The notes beneath the pieces were generated by a model, which was not told where the DNA came from, did no database searches, and worked only from the letters and a program-made list of their open reading frames with translations. A stretch of 64,000 nt of DNA from CAVVMA01 sp963788205 (lineage in GTDB: Bacteria; Desulfobacterota; Binatia; Binatales; Binataceae). Positions 9,923 to 16,693 of this stretch are shown in pieces. Numbering within the stretch: position 1 is the first letter of the stretch; every line of letters begins with the position of its first letter. The DNA lies in assembly GCA_963788205.1 (NCBI GenBank), contig CAWBGG010000002.1, positions 496,001 to 560,000 on the forward strand, given 5' to 3'. The position numbers were made by a program, and so were the translations under genes.

Positions 9923-10525
9923 TTAGCCGCGGCTGATCGCCTTTTGAAGATCGGCCGCGACCGCCTGATATTTCAGGTTCTCGCCGTTGTATTCGTGAAG
10001 TTTGCGGCCGTCAGGTCCGACCAGGATGACTCCCACGATATGTGAAACCGAGCCGTCGGATTCACGCTCCCGGCTCAACCCGAAGGCTGCGAGCGCGGCG
10101 TCGATCTCGCCCGGACCGCCGGTCAGGAACAGCCATCCCTCTTGGCTCGCGCCCTGTGCCTTCGCGTAGTCGAGCATCTGTTGCGGCCCGTCATGCTCGG
10201 GATCGATCGAGATCGAGACCATCGTCAGCTCTGATCCGACCGCCGGCCCCAGGCGGTGGGCCACGTCGATCATCCTCTGGGTCAGCGTCCGGCACGGACC
10301 CGGACAGGATGTATAGATAAAATCTACCAGGACGGGTTTACCCTTCAACGCCGACAAGCTCACGCTCCGGCCGTTCTGATCGACCAGGCTAATCGCGGGC
10401 AGGCAGTCCGAATTGGCCTCCGTGCCGGACCGATTGCAGGCCACGATGGTAAAGAGCATCAACCCGGCAAGAGCGGCGGCGGCAAGCCTGCCGGCCCGGC
10501 TCGCAAACGCTGTAGTCGCATTCAT
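9923..10525 (-). CDS. SCO1/SenC family copper/thiol protein (paralogue C)
   Basis: ATG 10525 has AAGGAG six bases upstream; the longer in-frame GTG at 10543 would overlap the preceding gene. A lipobox-like sequence (FTIVACNRSG) and an SCO domain follow, with SCPGPC and His in VSHIVGVILVGPDG. About 200 residues. The TlpA gene ends only 10 bp upstream, so the AAGGAG that serves this gene overlaps the TlpA stop region. Redox pairing of a TlpA/ResA thioredoxin with SCO is known in other bacteria (TlpA reduces ScoI in Bradyrhizobium), and this arrangement fits such a pair. Confidence 0.88.
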   Translation of the reverse strand: MNATTAFASRAGRLAAAALAGLMLFTIVACNRSGTEANSDCLPAISLVDQNGRSVSLSALKGKPVLVDFIYTSCPGPCRTLTQRMIDVAHRLGPAVGSELTMVSISIDPEHDGPQQMLDYAKAQGASQEGWLFLTGGPGEIDAALAAFGLSRERESDGSVSHIVGVILVGPDGRKLHEYNGENLKYQAVAADLQKAISRG

Positions 10526-10535
10526 CTTCGACTCC

Positions 10536-11057
10536 TTATCCACCCTGATGCGGCAGCAATGGCAGCACCGCTGCGGCGAGCGTTTTCTCGGTCAGCGGAG
10601 TCCCGTCGGCGGTAAATCGCGCGCGCACGATACCGTTGCCATCGATCACCAGCGTGAACGGCAGCGTGACCGGAGCGCCGAAGCCGTTCACCGTGGCCTG
10701 ATCCAGAATCGCCGCCGGATAGCTGAACGATTGCATCACCTTGGGCACCTCGGCTTGATCGTGCGAGCGGTCGGCGCTGAGCCCGATCGCTTCGACCCCC
10801 AGCCGATGATAACTCCGATAGAACGCGTCCAGCGCGGGCATCTCGCGCCGGCACGGCGGGCACCAGGTGGCCCAGAAATTCACGATTACCACCCGCCCGC
10901 GCATCGCGGCCAAATCGAACACTTGACCGTTCAACTCCGCGACCACCAGCGGCGGCGCCGCCTCGCCGACATTGGCGGATGCCAGCGCCGGGCGTGCGAT
11001 TCCGATCGTCGCGAGCACTCCGGCCGCGATCGCGAACTGGCAAATCGTTCTACGCAT
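10536..11057 (-). CDS. TlpA/ResA-like periplasmic thiol-disulfide oxidoreductase
   Basis: 173 residues with a signal peptide (FAIAAGVLATIGIARPALASA) and a thioredoxin-like domain with the active site WATWCPPCRREMP and the cis-Pro region APVTLPFTLVID. The WCPPC motif is typical of TlpA/ResA/CcmG reductants that reduce apocytochrome c or SCO cysteines. In this cluster both a cytochrome c and three SCO proteins are available partners. It stops 10 bp before SCO C. Confidence 0.88.
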   Translation of the reverse strand: MRRTICQFAIAAGVLATIGIARPALASANVGEAAPPLVVAELNGQVFDLAAMRGRVVIVNFWATWCPPCRREMPALDAFYRSYHRLGVEAIGLSADRSHDQAEVPKVMQSFSYPAAILDQATVNGFGAPVTLPFTLVIDGNGIVRARFTADGTPLTEKTLAAAVLPLLPHQGG

Positions 11058-11071
11058 TGGATGGGCACTCG

Positions 11072-11152
11072 CTACAAATTATAGCTCAAGATGGTCTTGA
11101 ACAGGACCGGCGCGGTCAGTCGGTTGTCGACCTTCACGATTGCTTCCCCTCG
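11072..11152 (-). pseudogene. Orphan C-terminal tail of a second outer-membrane protein
   Basis: Directly after the stop of the outer-membrane protein gene, in another frame, the minus strand reads KVDNRLTAPVLFKTILSYNL then TAG. This resembles the end of the intact upstream protein (MTGYQLTAPWATKLVVSYNF): LTAP, K and SYN align, and both finish as a terminal beta-strand with an aromatic or hydrophobic end. It has no start or body of its own. I read it as the leftover 3' end of a paralogue deleted or replaced by recombination. Confidence 0.55.
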
Positions 11153-11154
11153 CT

Positions 11155-12162
11155 TCAGAAGTTGTAACTCACGACCAGCTTGGTCGCCCAGGGCGCGGTC
11201 AGCTGATAGCCGGTCATGTTTTGGTAAATGGGGTGTTCGATATCGGCGTAGACTCGCAGGGATTGAAACGCCGTTTCAACCCCTGCAGCAATTTGTACTT
11301 TGTCGTAACCGCTGTCATTCGGGTCCGCATTGCTGCCGCGGTCGTTCTGGCGGTCGCTGCCCAGCAACGACAGGATGGGGGCAAATTCCGTTAGAGGACC
11401 GATAACGCCGAAGTCGTAGAAGAGCCCCAGAGCTGAATCAAACTCCCGGCCGGGCTTGTAGTGGTCCTGAAACGCGAATGGCACGTCGTACAAGGCTTGC
11501 ACATACCAGCCGAACGGGCGATCCCTGAAGGTCAGCGGCAGGCTCCCAAGCTGCGACGGGAGCGTTCCGAGATGATACGCCCCAAGCAGAAGGTCGGTGC
11601 TGCCCGTCCCGATCTGGGTGTCACGGTCGAACGGCGGATAGTGCCAGTCGCCGGACGGCACCTTGAGGCCGCCCAAAAAACCGGTTGACATGTCCTCGGA
11701 CAAGCCGGTCCACATACCCATAATGCGGATGTCGCCTATGGAGTTCAGGTCGTAGGATATGATGTCCGCATTGTTGCCCTGGTAGGCGCCCCGGTAGTTC
11801 CGCTCCCAGTAGGGCACTTCCAGCATCACGCCCCAGCTATGATTGAACATGTATTGGCCGCCGACGGTGACGAAGTCGGTCTTCAGCCGCTTGTCGTTAT
11901 TTTGGGTGCCGGAGGCAGGCGTGGTTGCGTGCCAATCGATGTATTGGTTCATGTAGTCGTAGTCGGTCCACACTATTCCCCCGGCGGTAGTCGGAATCAG
12001 CGAGGGCGTCGCGACTTCGAACACGCCACATCCGCAGGCGCACGCCCAACCGATACCGGGGCTCAGGCTAATCAGAAAAATTGCTGCCGCCAGCATCCAG
12101 GCCGGCGTTTTCAGCATCGCTCGCATAGTCACCGGCCAGGCCGGGACAGTGGATCTTCTCAT
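11155..12162 (-). CDS. Putative outer-membrane beta-barrel protein of the metal/redox cluster
   Basis: Start taken at ATG 12162 (MRRSTVPAW), with GGGAG upstream; ATG 12126 is an alternative. A signal peptide (LAAAIFLISLSPGIGWA) is followed at once by a cysteine motif CACGCGVF, and then by alternating amphipathic strands rich in Tyr, Trp, Asp and Gly (MFNHSWGVMLEVPYWERNYRG, FGWYVQALYDVPFAF), ending in VVSYNF, a typical barrel C-terminus. About 335 residues. The Cys-rich N-terminus could bind metal. The position between the TlpA and FtrD-like genes suggests a role in metal uptake or efflux across the outer membrane, which is inference. I do not recognise a named family with certainty. Confidence 0.7.
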   Translation of the reverse strand: MRRSTVPAWPVTMRAMLKTPAWMLAAAIFLISLSPGIGWACACGCGVFEVATPSLIPTTAGGIVWTDYDYMNQYIDWHATTPASGTQNNDKRLKTDFVTVGGQYMFNHSWGVMLEVPYWERNYRGAYQGNNADIISYDLNSIGDIRIMGMWTGLSEDMSTGFLGGLKVPSGDWHYPPFDRDTQIGTGSTDLLLGAYHLGTLPSQLGSLPLTFRDRPFGWYVQALYDVPFAFQDHYKPGREFDSALGLFYDFGVIGPLTEFAPILSLLGSDRQNDRGSNADPNDSGYDKVQIAAGVETAFQSLRVYADIEHPIYQNMTGYQLTAPWATKLVVSYNF

Positions 12163-12270
12163 CACGCATAAACTCCCGTCAGCGCGCGCAGCACTGCGCG
12201 ATACTCCCTTCGCCCGCAAACCATCGCGGACGTGGGCATTCAATCAACTCGGTCGAAACAGGGAGCGTGC

Positions 12271-12591
12271 CTACGGAAGAAGTTCGGGCGGGGGCGGGTC
12301 CGGCGCTTCGCGCAGCGGAGCCACCGAAGATACAATCGCATCCGGCGCGTCGCCGCGCGCGGCAAGTGCATGAGTAAATCCGCGGGCGGGAAGCATCGGC
12401 GCCAGCGAGGGCGTCGAGGCGTTGGCGGCTGATTGCAGCGGATGGCACATATCGACCGTCAGCGCCGGTCCGGAGTTCGGGGTCGGCGCCGCGATCACGA
12501 TCGGGATGCTGGCGAACAGCATCGCCAGCGCAAGCACGGCGCGAAGCATACCGCATCCGCGGGAGAGCCTGATTAGTGCGGTCGGTCTCAT
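12271..12591 (-). CDS. Small exported hypothetical protein
   Basis: 106 residues with a clear signal peptide (LRAVLALAMLFASIPIVIAAP), then a low-complexity mature part with one Cys-His pair (DMCHPLQS) and a Pro-rich end (APDPPPPELLP). It starts 1 bp from the corrected end of the DUF2318 gene and lies in the same direction within the cluster, which supports it as a real gene. No domain recognised. It may be a small metal-binding accessory, but the sequence does not show this. Confidence 0.5.
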   Translation of the reverse strand: MRPTALIRLSRGCGMLRAVLALAMLFASIPIVIAAPTPNSGPALTVDMCHPLQSAANASTPSLAPMLPARGFTHALAARGDAPDAIVSSVAPLREAPDPPPPELLP

Positions 12592-12592
12592 C

Positions 12593-13037
12593 TCAAAAGA
12601 ACGAGCGGCCGGCCACTACGTCGGCCACCTTGATCTTGGCCGTGCCGCGATCCTCTTGATGCGCGAGCGCGACCGGCACGCACGAGGCCACGCCCGCCGT
12701 CATCTGGTCGATCTTGTAACGGTTGCCGCACACCCGGCAGATCAGGCTCGTTGCCGGAGATCGCGTAACCCTTGTGATACGAGTAGCAGCGGCGGCAGAC
12801 GTCGAACACCGAACGCACCTGTCCGTCACTGCCGCGCGCCAGCAGAAAGCGCAGCCGGTTTCCCGCCGCGTCGTCGTAGCCGTACTTGCGGGCGCTGCCA
12901 GGTGCGAGCGTGCTCAGGTCGATACTCAACACGTCGCGGCCGGTGACCATCGTGTATCGTTCGCCCGAAATGCTGAACGCGAGCGCGGCCGCGGCGATGA
13001 GCGCGCCGGCGAACAGCTTTCCTCTGACGTGCTTCAT
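12593..13037 (-). pseudogene. FtrD-like DUF2318 protein, one frameshift
   Basis: ATG 13037 begins MKHVRGKLFAGALIAAAALAF, a signal or anchor helix, then a domain with FDVCRRCYSYHKGY and, after a one-base frame change at about 12748 (an extra G in the AAC-GAG-CC region of the coding strand), LICRVCGNRYKIDQM ending VADVVAGRSFF. The two CxxC pairs separated by a KGY element are the DUF2318/FtrD signature. These proteins accompany FTR-type ferrous iron uptake and P19 or copper-oxidase systems. Here the gene follows the multicopper oxidase gene, so an iron-oxidation or iron-import role is possible. Without the correction the frame runs on to nonsense that stops at 12588. Confidence 0.7.
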
Positions 13038-13064
13038 GTCTTCCAGTCGATACTCCGCGCGCGG

Positions 13065-13153
13065 CGGCGGATCAATCTCGATGTGAGAGCTACCCCTGAC
13101 CAACGAGGGCGTCGGCGAGGCGCCGATACCTTCGCGAGGCGATCAGCCATGCG
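13065..13153. repeat. Direct repeat copy A (3' end of the multicopper oxidase gene)
   Basis: 89 bp that match 15072-15166 at 82 of 89 positions, apart from one 6-bp insertion in the other copy. The repeat covers the last ~20 codons of the oxidase gene, its stop, and about 25 bp beyond. The matching copy occupies the same position in the neighbouring nickel permease gene. Confidence 0.9.
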
Positions 13154-14979
13154 CTTAAAACGGTCAGGACGATTAGGCCGCCGAGGGCAGCCGCCTGATT
13201 CCGTACCGCGCGGTCCAATCCGGTTTCGCCCCCGCGTTCAACGATTCTTCCATTCACGCACCAGAGCGAGGGTTTTGCTCCGCCAATCAATCCGGCCGAA
13301 GCGAGAAGGGAACGCATCGTGCGCAGGGCTCGTGCGCCTGTCGAGTCGGGAAGTACCTGGATGATCGCCATCATGCCGGCGTCTTCATGCCCCAGGATGT
13401 GGCAATGGTAGACGAAATCGCCGGTGTCCGGCCCACGGAAATCGAGGCGGATTTTGACGCTGGGATAGGGACCGGAGCCCTTCCAGAACGGAACTTGGAC
13501 CATGTCGAACATCTGTTGCTGTGCGGCGGGAACGGGCGCGCCATTGCGCTCCAGTAACAGGAAGTGAATCTGATGGATGTGGAATTCGTGATTTTCCATC
13601 GCCCGGTTCTGGATGGTCCAGTCCTCGACTGATCCCTGCGTGGTGGTGATCGCCGGAGGGTTGTCAGGGCTGAAGAGCGTGGGCGTCTGGCCAGCCACGG
13701 TGATGAAGAAATTCGTCGGGCTGTTCGGGTTGCTGGGATCGAGCAGCACCTCGGAAAAGTACAGAGTGCGCTTTGCGGTCGGCGTGGCCGCAGCGAGTCC
13801 CTCAAAACGCTGCGCTCCGGGGGAACGCAAGACCGTCGGCAGCACGGGAGGCTCGGGCGCGTCGTCGCTGGTCTGGATACTCGCGAGAGGCCGGGTCGGA
13901 TCGTCGTCTCCATCGGGTCCCGTGTCGATGTTCGCGGTCAGCAGGGTCGCGTGCTTTACTCTTTTGCCGGGGCCCGTGACGATAAATTCCGCCCGTGCCG
14001 CCGGGGGCAGCAGAATGTTGTCCTCGGTGACGACCTTGCCCTTGCGCGTGCCGTCCTGGGACCCGGTCGGAACGCCGTCCAGTTCGACGACGCCGAGCGG
14101 TTGCGCCACTCCATCATATTCCAGCTTTAGATTGAGGATGCTGTCGGCGCTCGCGTTCAAAACGCGCCATAGTTGGCGTTCTTTGGGCTTCATCGGAATG
14201 ATGGCTGGCGTGTAGTCGGGATACGGAACCGGGATGAAATTGACCGAGAGGTCCCACGATGGCGCCTTCCCGCCCGGGGTTGGGTTGCCCGGCACCGGAT
14301 TGTCTCTGATGATCAGGAGCCGCGCGGGCAATCCCGCAACCTTGGGCTGCAGATTCTGAATCCCTTCTACGATGATCGCACCGGAAGCGCCGCCCTGCAC
14401 CGCCGCTTCAGCTATGCCGTGAACATGGGGATGGTACCAGTAGAGCCCCGGCGGTTCGTCGGATGGAAATTGCACGGTGTAGGTGAACGAATTGCCGGAG
14501 TTGATCAGCGTATGGATCACTTCGTCCTGTCCGCAGCTGGGCGAGGTGTTCGTGCCGTGGAAATGTACGTTGGTCGAAGAGCTATCCATGGTCGGATCGC
14601 CGCACGGCGCCGAATCCGTCATCTGGAGCGGCACCGCGGTCGAAGAGGTGGGCGCCGGCGTATCGTTGGTCAGGGTCAAGACCAATTGATCGCCTGGACT
14701 CACGTGCAGCGTGGGCGACTCTGTCCCGTCCGCCATCATGTAGCAGAATAGAGTGTTGCCGTTTTGATCCACCGTCGTCTGGTACGACAAATTCACGGTC
14801 AGCACTCCACCCTGGCTGAACAGATCTTCGGGCGGCGTGACGCTGCTGCCAACCGCGAAACGGGGGCAGGGACCCACTCCCTGGGCAAAGGCGCATACCT
14901 GCAGGAATAGCTCTGTGAGCGCGAGGACGGTTGCGCCCAACAGGGCGCCTGCGAGAGGACGCCCGGCAGCTTTCATCAT
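13090..14979 (-). CDS. Multicopper oxidase with a C-terminal membrane tail shared with the adjacent Ni/Co permease
   Basis: 629 residues. A signal peptide (LLGATVLALTELFLQVCAFA) is followed by three cupredoxin domains with all four copper-binding blocks: VHFHG (~137), WYHPHVHG (~181), HEFHIHQIHF (~467) and HCHILGHEDAGMM (~525). The latter carries the type 1 Cys-His and a Met axial ligand. It probably oxidises metal ions (Cu(I), Fe(II)) or phenols in the periplasm. Unusually, about 80 residues of extension follow the last copper block, ending in a membrane helix (LGGLIVLTVLSAWLIAS) and a basic tail RRYRRLADALVGQG that is nearly identical to the end of the NicO permease encoded just upstream. 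The DNA is duplicated too. The enzyme is therefore probably membrane-tethered, unlike most periplasmic relatives. Confidence 0.9.
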   Translation of the reverse strand: MMKAAGRPLAGALLGATVLALTELFLQVCAFAQGVGPCPRFAVGSSVTPPEDLFSQGGVLTVNLSYQTTVDQNGNTLFCYMMADGTESPTLHVSPGDQLVLTLTNDTPAPTSSTAVPLQMTDSAPCGDPTMDSSSTNVHFHGTNTSPSCGQDEVIHTLINSGNSFTYTVQFPSDEPPGLYWYHPHVHGIAEAAVQGGASGAIIVEGIQNLQPKVAGLPARLLIIRDNPVPGNPTPGGKAPSWDLSVNFIPVPYPDYTPAIIPMKPKERQLWRVLNASADSILNLKLEYDGVAQPLGVVELDGVPTGSQDGTRKGKVVTEDNILLPPAARAEFIVTGPGKRVKHATLLTANIDTGPDGDDDPTRPLASIQTSDDAPEPPVLPTVLRSPGAQRFEGLAAATPTAKRTLYFSEVLLDPSNPNSPTNFFITVAGQTPTLFSPDNPPAITTTQGSVEDWTIQNRAMENHEFHIHQIHFLLLERNGAPVPAAQQQMFDMVQVPFWKGSGPYPSVKIRLDFRGPDTGDFVYHCHILGHEDAGMMAIIQVLPDSTGARALRTMRSLLASAGLIGGAKPSLWCVNGRIVERGGETGLDRAVRNQAAALGGLIVLTVLSAWLIASRRYRRLADALVGQG

Positions 14980-15071
14980 AAAGCCACATTGTAATGATAA
15001 TGAAAATGCTTCTCAATTTCAAGTCGTGGCGGAAACGGCGGCTATCCCTACGCGAGCTCACGCGCGCGCCT

Positions 15072-15166
15072 CGGCGGATCAATATCAATCTCGATGTGAC
15101 AGCTACTCCTGACCAACAATCGCGTCGGCGAGGCGCCGATACTTTCGCCAGGCGATCAGCCATGCG
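15072..15166. repeat. Direct repeat copy B (3' end of the NicO permease gene)
   Basis: 95 bp matching copy A at 13065-13153, with an extra 6 bp (aatatc) just past the stop. It includes the codons for AWLIAWRKYRRLADAIVGQE. The two copies flank the multicopper oxidase gene body in direct orientation. Confidence 0.9.
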
Positions 15167-16134
15167 AACGTTATCAGGGCCACGACGATCACGCCCATCT
15201 GCGCAAAGTCCAGATTGTTGATCGCGATCCAGAACCGGCCACTGAGCTGAAGCTCGGCGCTCAGCACTTGCAGCCACTCGATTCCGCCGACCACAAACGC
15301 GACCATCACGGTCAGGCCGGTAATCGCGGTATTGAAGAACAGTCGCTTGAGGCCGTCGGCGAACGCCCAGTCGTAAAGTTGCATCATGAAGGCGCCGTCG
15401 AGCGCGTCCATCAGGGTCATCCCGGCCGTGAACATCAGCGGAAAGACCATGATTCCCCATAGCGGCAGCGTATGGCTGGCCGCGGCGGTGGCCGAGATAC
15501 CGAGCAGGGCGACCTCGGTCGCGGTGTCGAAGCCCAGGCCGAAGAGCAGGCCGATGAAATACATCTTCCAGCCCGCGTCAATCCGGCGGTAGAGAAAACG
15601 GAACAGCCGGGCGGCCAGGCCGCGCCGATTGAGCAGCGCGGCGATTTCGTGATCGATCTCTTCGCCGCTGCGGCCGCCACTCTTGTACGAATCGAAGGCG
15701 CCCCACAATTGCACGAAGATTACCAGGTTGACGATTCCGATCAGGGTCAGAAAGCCGGCTGAAATCAGTGTGCCGGCCAGGCCGCCCCAGAATTGCGGCC
15801 GACCGTGGCCGCCCGCGTGCATCGAGACTCCGAGCGCGATCGCGAACGAGAGCAGAATCACGATCGTCGAGTGGCCCAGCGCGAAGAACAGGCCGGTCGC
15901 GATCGAGCGTGTGCCGTCCTGGCGGAGTTTGCGCGTGACGTTGTCGATCGCGGCGATATGATCGGCGTCAAAAGCGTGTCGCAGGCCGAGGAACCAGGCC
16001 AGCGCGCCGACTTCCAGCACTGCGGCGCCGGAGGCTGCCGACAGCCCCCACAGCGCCAGCCACGCGCACAGATTGAGCAGGCCGAGCCCCGCGAACAGCA
16101 GCACCAGCCGCTGCGTAACGCGATCGGTTGTCAT
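15103..16134 (-). CDS. High-affinity nickel/cobalt permease (NiCoT/NicO type)
   Basis: Start ATG 16134 (MTTDRVTQRL); longer frames upstream run through the divergent His-rich gene and are not credible. About 343 residues with eight predicted helices. The signature RHAFDADHIAAIDN in helix 2 (HX4DH) binds Ni/Co, LGFDTATEVALL is the second family motif and GHSTIVILLS the third. It imports Ni or Co across the inner membrane. It is the first gene of the minus-strand cluster. A His-rich small protein is encoded divergently 71 bp away. The 3' end is duplicated at the end of the multicopper oxidase gene. Confidence 0.9.
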   Translation of the reverse strand: MTTDRVTQRLVLLFAGLGLLNLCAWLALWGLSAASGAAVLEVGALAWFLGLRHAFDADHIAAIDNVTRKLRQDGTRSIATGLFFALGHSTIVILLSFAIALGVSMHAGGHGRPQFWGGLAGTLISAGFLTLIGIVNLVIFVQLWGAFDSYKSGGRSGEEIDHEIAALLNRRGLAARLFRFLYRRIDAGWKMYFIGLLFGLGFDTATEVALLGISATAAASHTLPLWGIMVFPLMFTAGMTLMDALDGAFMMQLYDWAFADGLKRLFFNTAITGLTVMVAFVVGGIEWLQVLSAELQLSGRFWIAINNLDFAQMGVIVVALITFAWLIAWRKYRRLADAIVGQE

Positions 16135-16205
16135 CGTCGTGTGCCGCCAGCGGTCATCATACATTTTCGCGCTGCCGCCGACAGGTGTAATGTGCCTGCG
16201 GAGTC

Positions 16206-16535
16206 GTGAGCACGATCTATCATCACCATCGCGGCGGCAACCATCCGCACGTCCATGACCATCATGATCATGGTCATTACGATCATCACGAACACCATCA
16301 CGATCATCACGGCCACAGCCATCACGCCTATGACGCGCGTGGACATCAACCGGCGATCGTCGAAGCAAATTCCCACGAGCTGGGACACTGGCACTTCGAC
16401 GATCGTTTCGAGCAGATCGCGATCGCTGCGGCCCATCCGCCGGCCGAAAATTTTGCCTCGCCGGCGGTTCCCTCGACCGATTGCGAGTTGAGCCGCCGCC
16501 CCTGGGCTGCGCGGTCGCCGCCCAGCGTCTTTTAA
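16206..16535 (+). CDS. Small histidine-rich, probably metal-binding protein
   Basis: GTG 16206 opens a 109-residue frame; a TAA lies just upstream in frame, so no longer start exists. Residues 6-45 are more than half His (HPHVHDHHDHGHYDHHEHHH), followed by an acidic or aromatic stretch (NSHELGHWHFDDRFEQ) and a Pro/Arg-rich end (WAARSPPSVF). There is no signal peptide. His-rich cytoplasmic proteins store or buffer nickel (for example Hpn, or the HypB tail). Divergent orientation with the Ni/Co permease supports that reading. The ribosome site (GGAG) is too close to the start to be ideal, so the start or even expression is uncertain. The His repeat's antisense is open but carries no family signature. 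Confidence 0.55.
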   Translation: MSTIYHHHRGGNHPHVHDHHDHGHYDHHEHHHDHHGHSHHAYDARGHQPAIVEANSHELGHWHFDDRFEQIAIAAAHPPAENFASPAVPSTDCELSRRPWAARSPPSVF

Positions 16536-16693
16536 CTCTCCCTAGATCTTTCGTTCGATTTTTTCGACTTGGGCGCGCCGGTAGCCGTACGCGGGCGCAT
16601 TGATGCGTGCTGCGTTCGCGCTCCGTTCTCAAATCGGGAGCGCGCTGGTGTGTGCGCCATGCGCGTGCGCGCCGGTCTGTGCGGAGGTCTGCC

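Noticed and set aside
16131..16436. Met/Val-rich small membrane protein on the minus strand
   Set aside because: It is the complement of the His-codon repeat (cat/cac read as atg/gtg); the plus-strand His-rich protein is the better explanation.
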